Shown: piece by piece, positions 6,231 to 11,170 of the stretch
Numbering within the stretch: the first letter of the stretch is position 1
Layout of the letters: each line of letters opens with the position of its first letter
Source of the DNA: Candidatus Wallbacteria bacterium
GTDB taxonomy: Bacteria > Muiribacteriota > UBA6191 > JACPRK01
Assembly (NCBI GenBank): GCA_016199905.1
Contig: JACQFU010000125.1
Location: 1 to 11,170 of the forward strand
DNA: 11,170 nt
Direction of reading: 5' to 3'
Translations under genes and position numbers: made by a program
Notes under the pieces: generated by a model
Databases searched by the model: none
What the model saw: only the letters and a program-made list of their open reading frames with translations
Told to the model about the DNA's origin: nothing

Positions 6231-7400
6231 GTGAGCACGATGAACCACCTGAGACGATGGGTCCTGACGGCGATGCTGGTTTCGGGCTTGATTCCCGCGC
6301 AGGCGCAAGAGCTGGAGCCCGCGATGGACATCCCGGTTGCTCCTGCGGAGGAGGCCGTTGTTGCCCGGGCAGAGACGCTCGCGACGCCGAGCCGCCTGGC
6401 GCCGATCTCCTCGACCGTCAAGAGCACCGTCAATCGTGCGGTCGCCGCGGCCAATCCCCGCCGTATCGCCGGTCAGGTTCGCACCAACTATCGCGAAGGT
6501 CGCTTCTACGCCACCGACTACAGCGTGCACTCCAGCCCCCGCGCCGCCGCCGCGGCCAGCATCAAGCCTCTCAACATGGGCGCCAACATTCGGGCATCGC
6601 TCCGCAATGCCACCTCCCCCATCAATCTCGTCGGCTCCCTGATCGGGCCCGTCACCATCGAGCTCAATCGCGAGCTCGCCACCGGTGGCCACATCAGCCC
6701 GTCGAAGCTGGCCCATGCCTTCGAGCCGGGCGCCATTGCGGGCGGCCTTGCCGCCGGTTTCGCGGGCGACGCCCTGGGCGCCGCGGCCCAGTCGGCGCTG
6801 GCCGGCACGATGGGCCCGTTCGGCCCCGTCGCCGGATTCGTGGCTCGGCCCATCCTCAGTTACTCGTGCTACCTCCTGGGCTCCAACTTCGGTACGAGCG
6901 TCGCGCACGGCAAGCCCAGCTTGAAGGGCGCTCTGGCCCAGAGCATGCGGCAGGTCGATCCCGCCCGCGACACCGGCGCCCTCGTCGGCGGCAGTATCGG
7001 CGGCGTGATTGGCCAGGTGCTCATCCCGATCCCCGTCCTGGGCGGAGTGGCCGGCGGCATCGTGGGCGGCCTCGTGGGCACCCAGATCGCAAACTTCATC
7101 GGCCACCACGGCATCACGGGCCGCATCGACCAGGGCGCCGTCGCCTGGCTTCACCGCAAAGCCGACGACCTGGACGGCTCCGGCAAGCCTGCGGTCCACG
7201 GCTCCGACTCGGCGCCGCAGTCCGACGCCGCTTCCCGAGAGGCCGCCGCAAAGAAGAACTCCGAGGCGCTGCAGGACCGCTTCGACAGCCAGCTGGTGAT
7301 GTCGCATCCGGTCGTGGCGCCCGCCCAGCAGACGTTCGCTCCCCGCGCCGAGAGCACTCCGGACGACGCGATCGGCGGCGACCTGGTGATGGCGCGATAA
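6231..7400 (+). CDS. Secreted glycine-rich protein of unknown function (glycine-zipper-like segments)
   Basis: A 389-residue protein with a Sec signal peptide (MNHLRRW followed by a hydrophobic core) and probable cleavage after AQA at about residue 25. The mature part has a Ser/Thr/Arg-rich region (50-130) with the distinctive NYREGRFYATDYSVHSS. Two long Gly/Ala-rich hydrophobic stretches follow. The first (about 164-220) includes GAIAGGLAAGFAGDALGAAA; the second (about 247-292) includes GALVGGSIGGVIGQ and VLGGVAGGIVGGLVGTQIA. Their GxxxG spacing resembles glycine-zipper membrane or pore-forming segments. The C-terminus (310-389) is polar. I do not recognise the family. It lies on the opposite strand inside the 2-oxoacid dehydrogenase cluster, convergent with the transglutaminase-like gene (32 bases apart) and divergent from E2 (108 bases). 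Nothing in it suggests a role in lipoate or acyl metabolism; an envelope location is inferred. Confidence 0.85.
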   Translation: MSTMNHLRRWVLTAMLVSGLIPAQAQELEPAMDIPVAPAEEAVVARAETLATPSRLAPISSTVKSTVNRAVAAANPRRIAGQVRTNYREGRFYATDYSVHSSPRAAAAASIKPLNMGANIRASLRNATSPINLVGSLIGPVTIELNRELATGGHISPSKLAHAFEPGAIAGGLAAGFAGDALGAAAQSALAGTMGPFGPVAGFVARPILSYSCYLLGSNFGTSVAHGKPSLKGALAQSMRQVDPARDTGALVGGSIGGVIGQVLIPIPVLGGVAGGIVGGLVGTQIANFIGHHGITGRIDQGAVAWLHRKADDLDGSGKPAVHGSDSAPQSDAASREAAAKKNSEALQDRFDSQLVMSHPVVAPAQQTFAPRAESTPDDAIGGDLVMAR

Positions 7401-7432
7401 CAGGTCGAGGGCCCTGGCCTTCCCCTGGCCCG

Positions 7433-8074
7433 TTACCCCTTGTTTCCGAACAATCCGGCGGGGTTCGAGCCCATCAAGCCCGCGTCGTAGCGCCGCTTGT
7501 CGACCGGTTTGAAGCGCCGGATCTGCGGCGGCGTCACAAGTGGGACGTGCGCGATGGCGTCGAGCCGCTCGCCGATGACGTCGAGTTCTCGATCGGCTGT
7601 GCGCCAACCCGGAAACGCCCGATCGCTCAGTCGCAGAGGGCGGCTGTAGCTTCGGAGCGTTCGCTCGGCCTCCAGGTTGTAGTAATCCTCGAAATACGAC
7701 ATGGCCAGCTCGCGAAGATTCCTGTAGACCGGACATCGGAAACGCAATCCCGTGAAGTTCGATTTGGCCACGGCGCCCCAGCTGCCCGACTGTTCGAAGA
7801 CGACGATGACGTGATCGTCGTCCTTTCCCTTCGCCGCTCTCAAGTCGATCAAGCGCGGTGACTGTCCATGGTGGGCAAACGCGGCCGCCGCGAAGAGCGC
7901 GCCCTCCATGCAATGGGCCTTGCGGTCGCGCATGACGCGCCGTGGAGATCGGCAAGTGACCTCGTCGTTGTACGGGATGGAGTCGAGGTAGGCCTGAATC
8001 TGCTCGGGCTCCTGAAGCGCGTCGAGGACCGCGCGCTCCTGCGGCGTCCAGAGAGTGGCGTCGTGTCTTCGCAT
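7433..8074 (-). CDS. Conserved hypothetical protein, probable transglutaminase-like fold
   Basis: A 213-residue soluble protein without signal peptide or membrane segment. The middle carries AHCMEGALFAAAAF (Cys55), then DLRAAKGKDDDHVIVVF (His88), then SGSWGAVAKSN (Asn106). A Cys at the start of a small-residue helix, a His on a following strand, and a Trp-Gly turn with a polar residue is the arrangement of papain/transglutaminase-like proteins, here with Asn rather than Asp as possible third residue. That is inference from the pattern. The later part (PVYRNLRELAMSYFEDYYN) is distinctive but unassigned. The gene starts 4 bases after the E1beta stop and has no clear Shine-Dalgarno, so it is probably coupled to E1beta and cotranscribed with the dehydrogenase genes. 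It could be a peptidase, an acyl- or amide-transferring enzyme, or a non-catalytic relative. Confidence 0.8.
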   Translation of the reverse strand: MRRHDATLWTPQERAVLDALQEPEQIQAYLDSIPYNDEVTCRSPRRVMRDRKAHCMEGALFAAAAFAHHGQSPRLIDLRAAKGKDDDHVIVVFEQSGSWGAVAKSNFTGLRFRCPVYRNLRELAMSYFEDYYNLEAERTLRSYSRPLRLSDRAFPGWRTADRELDVIGERLDAIAHVPLVTPPQIRRFKPVDKRRYDAGLMGSNPAGLFGNKG

Positions 8075-8078
8075 GAGA

Positions 8079-9128
8079 TCAGTAATCCAGGAGGGTCCTC
8101 AGCGCCGACGTCACGCGGGCCGTGTCGGGCAGCACCTGCTGCTCCAACGGATCGCTGTAGGGGACGGGGGTGTCGGCGGCGGCGAGGCGCATCACGGGCG
8201 CGTCGAGTCGTTCGAAGGCATGCTCGGCGATGAGCGCCGCCACCTCGCCTCCCAGTCCGCCCGTGAGGTGCGCCTCGTGCAGCACGAGCACTTTGCCTGT
8301 GCGCTCGACGGTGGCGACGATCGCCGCGCGGTCCAGCGGTCGCAGCGTGCGCAGGTCCAGCACTTCGACGTCGTGGCCCTCCGCAGCCAGCGCGGCCGCG
8401 GCCTCTAGCGCCAGGTGAACGCCGCTGCCGTAGGTAATGACGCTGGCGTCGGCTCCGGGGCGCTTCACCTCCGCCACGCCGATCGGCACGGTCACGTCCG
8501 GCCCGGGCAATGGACCGCGGATGCGGCGATAGAGGAACTTGTGCTCCAGGTACAGGACTGGATTGTCGTCGCGGATCGCCGACTTCAGCAGACCCTTCGC
8601 GTCCCAGCCGGTGGACGGCGCCACGACTTTGAGCCCCGGGACGTGGCAGAACCAGGCCTCCGGATTTTCGGAGTGAAAAGGTCCTCCGTGGGTGTAACCA
8701 CCGCTCGGCCCCCGGATGGTGATTGGGACGGCGCGCCCCCAGCGGTAGTGGATCTTCGCGGCCATGTTCACGATCTGGTTCCAGGCGCAGCTGATGAAAT
8801 CGATGAACTGCATCTCCACGACCGGCCGCATCCCCATCAATGCCGCGCCCGTGGCCGCGCCGACGATCGCCGACTCGCTGATCGGCGTGTCTAGGATGCG
8901 CCTGGGCCCGAACTGCTGCAGGAACCCCTTCGTCACCTTGAACGCGCCCTCGTAGGTGCCGATGTCCTCGCCGATGAGGAACACCGACGGGTCTCGCTCC
9001 AGCTCCTCGCGAAGCGCCTCCGTGATGCCCTGAATGTACGTGGGCAGCTCGGGAGACTCGCTTTCGGCTGACCGGCCCTCGGAGTGAGACGCCCACGCCG
9101 CTCGGGTTCCAGTATCAGGCCGGACCAC
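8079..9128 (-). CDS. 2-oxoacid dehydrogenase E1 component, beta subunit
   Basis: A 349-residue subunit that forms, with E1alpha, the thiamine-diphosphate decarboxylase of the complex. The transketolase-like pyrimidine-binding domain starts at about residue 29 (TYIQGITEALREELERDPSV, then GEDIGTYEGAFKVTKGF), with FHSENPEAWF and PGLKVVAPSTGWDAKGLL in the expected places. The C-terminal transketolase domain covers about 212-349 (ITYGSGVHLALEAA, DLRTLRPLD, HEAHLTGGLGGEV). The EHKFLYR motif (195-201) occurs in branched-chain and Gram-positive-type pyruvate E1beta proteins and does not decide the substrate. The start is a GTG at 9128, preceded at 8 bases by AAAGGAG, and overlaps the end of E1alpha by 14 bases. 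The roughly 28 residues before the conserved domain are an unusual hydrophilic extension. Confidence 0.95.
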   Translation of the reverse strand: MVRPDTGTRAAWASHSEGRSAESESPELPTYIQGITEALREELERDPSVFLIGEDIGTYEGAFKVTKGFLQQFGPRRILDTPISESAIVGAATGAALMGMRPVVEMQFIDFISCAWNQIVNMAAKIHYRWGRAVPITIRGPSGGYTHGGPFHSENPEAWFCHVPGLKVVAPSTGWDAKGLLKSAIRDDNPVLYLEHKFLYRRIRGPLPGPDVTVPIGVAEVKRPGADASVITYGSGVHLALEAAAALAAEGHDVEVLDLRTLRPLDRAAIVATVERTGKVLVLHEAHLTGGLGGEVAALIAEHAFERLDAPVMRLAAADTPVPYSDPLEQQVLPDTARVTSALRTLLDY

Positions 9129-10161
9129 GATCCTCGCTCCTTTCGGCGTACACGCCGTCCAGCGCCGTGGGTCCATCCGGAAAGGGGTCGGACAGCGCCT
9201 CCATCACGGCTTTCTCGATCTCGCGGGCCACGCGGTCTTCCGTCGCCCTATCCTCCTCTTCCGTGAGCAGCCGCCTGGATCGCAGCAGCCGGCGGAAGCG
9301 CTCGATGGGGTCTCGCTTCGCCCACTCGGCCAGGAGCGCCGTGGGGACGTACCCCGCGTCGTCGTGTTCGGCGTGGCCCTTCATCCGCATCGTGACGGCT
9401 TCGATCAGCGTCGGCCCATCGCCACTGCGCGCGCGATTCGCGGCGTCTTTCACGGCGTGATGGACCGCCAGAACGTCGTTTCCGTCGACAGTCACTCCTC
9501 GGATTCCATAGCCGGCGGCCTTGTCGCTGAACTTCGACGCGGCGCACTGCATCGAGGTCGGAGTCGAGTAGGCGTACTGGTTGTTTTCCAGCACCAGCAC
9601 GAACGGCAGCTTCATCACGGAAGCCAGGTTCAGGCCCTCGTGGAAGTCGCCCACGCTGCTTCCACCGTCGCCGATCCAGGTGATCGCGACGCGCTTCTCG
9701 CCGCGAAGCTTGAACGTGAGCGCCACACCCGCCAGCACCGGTATGAGCGAGCTCAGGTGACTGATCGGGGCCACGATGCCGAGCGAGAGGTCGCCCAGGT
9801 GCGTGTTCCCGTCCCGCCCGCCCGTGGGGCTGGTCGCCCGCCCCAGGTAATTGGCGAAGAACTTCCGAATCGGCAGCCCGCGCGTCAGAATCACGCCGCT
9901 GTTGCGGATCATCGGACCGACCACGTCATGCTCCTCGAGCGCATAAGCGCTGCCCACGGAGCACGCCTCCTGGCCGCGGCTGCCGAAGGCCCCGCCCGAG
10001 ATCTTGCCTTGCCGGTAGAGCGCCGAAATGCGGTCGTCGAAGGCCCTGTTGAGCAGCATCAGGTAATGAAGCTCGTGAAGCTGAGGCCGCGTCAAACCGC
10101 GCAACGCCGGCTTCACGGCCTTCGTGGCAAGAGGCGGGCTCTTCGTTCGGACCGATCTCAC
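9115..10161 (-). CDS. 2-oxoacid dehydrogenase E1 component, alpha subunit
   Basis: A 348-residue subunit that binds thiamine diphosphate and decarboxylates the 2-oxoacid, passing the acyl group to the E2 lipoyl arm. The ThDP motif is intact: GDGGSSVGDFHEGLNLA begins at residue 164, and the closing NN is at 193-194 (LENNQYAYSTP). Other conserved stretches are GSRGQEACSVG, GRDGNTHLGDLSLG and the active-site loop MRMKGHAEHDDAGYVP (258-273). The loop and the AYSTP segment resemble the branched-chain/pyruvate E1alpha group more than acetoin dehydrogenases, but the substrate is not certain. It starts with GTG at 10161, overlapping the lipB stop by 4 bases (GTGA), with GGGAGG 9 bases upstream. E1beta follows with a 14-base overlap, so equal production of the two subunits is likely. 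Confidence 0.96.
   Translation of the reverse strand: MRSVRTKSPPLATKAVKPALRGLTRPQLHELHYLMLLNRAFDDRISALYRQGKISGGAFGSRGQEACSVGSAYALEEHDVVGPMIRNSGVILTRGLPIRKFFANYLGRATSPTGGRDGNTHLGDLSLGIVAPISHLSSLIPVLAGVALTFKLRGEKRVAITWIGDGGSSVGDFHEGLNLASVMKLPFVLVLENNQYAYSTPTSMQCAASKFSDKAAGYGIRGVTVDGNDVLAVHHAVKDAANRARSGDGPTLIEAVTMRMKGHAEHDDAGYVPTALLAEWAKRDPIERFRRLLRSRRLLTEEEDRATEDRVAREIEKAVMEALSDPFPDGPTALDGVYAERSEDRGPA
9137..9143 (-). promoter_or_regulatory. Ribosome binding site that decides the E1beta start
   Basis: The minus strand reads AAAGGAG 8 bases before the GTG at 9128. The longer start at 9176 lacks this and would overlap E1alpha by 62 bases; no in-frame start exists between 9128 and the conserved domain. 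Confidence 0.7.
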
Positions 10162-10931
10162 CGGAGCCCGCCTCCCGGACTGAGCGCTGGCCGGGCTTCC
10201 TCCGGGGGGGCGCCCGCCGGCCAGTCACACGCGGAAAGCAGCTCGGCCACGCCGGGCGCCTGCCTCGATCGCATGCCGAAGACCTCGCAAAAGGACGCGA
10301 GCGTCCGGCGGCGCGCTTCGGCCATATCGAGCCGTCGTCCCAGCAGTCGGGCCAGGCTCGTCACTCCTTTGCCCTGGATGCCACAGGGAACGATGGTCGC
10401 AAAGCCCTCGAGCTCCGTGTTCACATTGAGAGCGAACCCGTGCATCGTGATCCAGTTCTTCACCTTCACGCCGATGGCGCCGAGCTTTTCGACGGCGCCG
10501 TCCTGGCTCACCCAGGCGCCCGACAGTCCTTGAAGACGCGCAGCTGCCACTTCGTAGCTGTCCGCGACCCGGATCATCACGTCCTCCAGCGCCCGGACGT
10601 AGCCGTGGAGGTCGGGAAGCAACTCGGCCAGGTCGAGAATCGGGTAACCCACGAGCTGTCCGGGGCCGTGAAACGTAACGTCGCCTCCGCGATCGATCTC
10701 GACCACTTCGATGCCGCGAGATACGTAGCGCTCCTGCGAGAGAAGCAAGTTGGAGCGCGCGCCCTTGCGGCCCAGGGTGACCGTCGGCGGGTGCTCCACC
10801 AGCAGCAGAAGATCGCCGCAGCGTTTCGCCGAGCGGAGCTCGAAGAAGCGTTGCTGCAGGGCCCAGCACTCCCGGTAGGCCATCCGCCCGAGGTCGAGGA
10901 CGGCCAGGGATCTGCTGGAGGATTCGTTCAC
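10158..10931 (-). CDS. lipB: Octanoyl-[acyl carrier protein]:protein octanoyltransferase LipB
   Basis: A 257-residue enzyme that moves octanoyl groups from acyl carrier protein to the lipoyl-domain lysine, the first step of lipoate synthesis before LipA. The family hallmark RGGDVTFHGPGQLVGYPILD is at residues 81-100. The catalytic pair is present: Lys149 in EKLGAIGVKV and Cys183 in VPCGIQGKGVTSL. HGFALNVN (164-171) is also typical. The C-terminal 25 or so residues (rich in Pro, Ala and Gly) extend past the conserved fold. The start is GTG at 10931, overlapping the lpd stop by 4 bases (GTGA), and the end overlaps E1alpha in the same way, so it is translationally linked to both. LplA-type ligases lack this Cys-Lys arrangement, so LipB is secure. 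Confidence 0.96.
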   Translation of the reverse strand: MNESSSRSLAVLDLGRMAYRECWALQQRFFELRSAKRCGDLLLLVEHPPTVTLGRKGARSNLLLSQERYVSRGIEVVEIDRGGDVTFHGPGQLVGYPILDLAELLPDLHGYVRALEDVMIRVADSYEVAAARLQGLSGAWVSQDGAVEKLGAIGVKVKNWITMHGFALNVNTELEGFATIVPCGIQGKGVTSLARLLGRRLDMAEARRRTLASFCEVFGMRSRQAPGVAELLSACDWPAGAPPEEARPALSPGGGLR

Positions 10932-11170
10932 AGGTGAATGGCCTCTCCGTAAGCGTTTCCGGCGGCCTCCATGATGGCCTCCGAGAGAGTGGGGTGCGCG
11001 TGGATCGTGTGGAGGATTTCCGTGTAGGTCGCCTCCAGGGTCTTGGCCAGGCCCAGTTCGTGGATCTGCTCGGTGGCGTCGTGGCCGATGATGTGGGCTC
11101 CGAGAAGCTCGCCGTACTTGGCGTCGAAGATGAGCTTCACCATCCCGTCGGTCTCGCCCGCGGCGATCGC
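10928..11170 (-). CDS. lpdA: Dihydrolipoamide dehydrogenase (E3), C-terminal part only
   Basis: The last 80 residues are visible; the rest lies to the right of the window. They match the dimerisation domain of flavin-dependent dihydrolipoamide dehydrogenase, which reoxidises the E2 lipoyl arm and makes NADH. LLGAHIIGHDATEQIHELGLA and the active-site stretch HAHPTLSEAIMEAA contain the His-Glu pair (His59 and Glu64 of the visible part) that acts on the partner subunit. The open frame continues to the window edge, so the ATG near 11143 is internal. It is the first visible gene of the leftward run, and its stop overlaps the lipB GTG. Confidence 0.95.
   Translation of the reverse strand, partial: AIAAGETDGMVKLIFDAKYGELLGAHIIGHDATEQIHELGLAKTLEATYTEILHTIHAHPTLSEAIMEAAGNAYGEAIHL

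Noticed and set aside
7409..7431. GGGCC/GGCCC inverted repeat between the convergent genes, considered as a bidirectional terminator
   Set aside because: The stem is only 5 bases with a 13-base loop and there is no T-run on either strand. It may be chance in GC-rich DNA.
6123..7955. Upstream in-frame extension of E2 on the minus strand, giving a frame of over 1000 codons
   Set aside because: The lipoyl domain begins exactly at 6122. The extension is antisense to the secreted glycine-rich gene, overlaps the transglutaminase-like gene in another frame, and shows no domain.
9364..10533. Plus-strand open frame of about 390 codons across E1alpha and lipB
   Set aside because: It is antisense to two genes with intact catalytic motifs, and its His/Arg/Gln-rich translation has no recognisable domain.
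1..11170. Defence system, CRISPR, prophage, insertion sequence or RNA genes
   Set aside because: No repeat-spacer pattern, transposase, integrase, toxin-antitoxin pair, tRNA or rRNA-like sequence was seen. The genes are regulatory, metabolic or of unknown function.

Overview
This window comes from a high-GC bacterium (about two-thirds G+C by eye) with tightly packed, overlapping genes and frequent GTG starts. The combination of ECF sigma/anti-sigma genes, secreted proteins of unknown function, a large TPR protein and an E1alpha/E1beta/E2/E3 2-oxoacid dehydrogenase set next to lipA and lipB fits an environmental, little-studied phylum (Acidobacteria, Eisenbacteria, Myxococcota or Gemmatimonadota type). 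The sequence alone does not fix the taxon.

Left region (1-1757): a leftward operon encodes an ECF sigma factor, its zinc-finger membrane anti-sigma factor (4-base ATGA overlap) and a secreted protein that runs off the window edge. A plausible sigma70-type promoter precedes the operon. Diverging from it, a 706-residue TPR protein with a C-terminal DUF2325-like domain (1757-3877) reads rightward and ends only 5 bases from the end of lipA.

Right region (3883-11170): apart from one gene, everything reads leftward in the order lpd (partial), lipB, E1alpha, E1beta, a transglutaminase-like protein of unknown function, then E2 and lipA. This is a nearly complete 2-oxoacid dehydrogenase complex with both enzymes that make its lipoyl cofactor: LipB transfers octanoyl groups to the lipoyl domain, LipA inserts the sulfurs, E1 and E2 use the lipoyl arm, and Lpd reoxidises it. 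The residues expected for catalysis and cofactor binding are present throughout. Substrate (pyruvate or branched-chain 2-oxoacids) is not settled by the sequence.

The cluster is split by one rightward gene (6231-7400) for a secreted, glycine-rich protein of unknown function. It is convergent with the transglutaminase-like gene and divergent from E2, so E2-lipA probably have their own promoter, and a candidate is visible at 6170-6199. No RNA genes, CRISPR arrays, insertion sequences or phage genes were seen, and no intergenic gap exceeds about 140 bases. The least explained parts are the TPR-DUF2325 protein, the transglutaminase-like protein and the glycine-rich secreted protein. None of them can be called a new system from this window alone.
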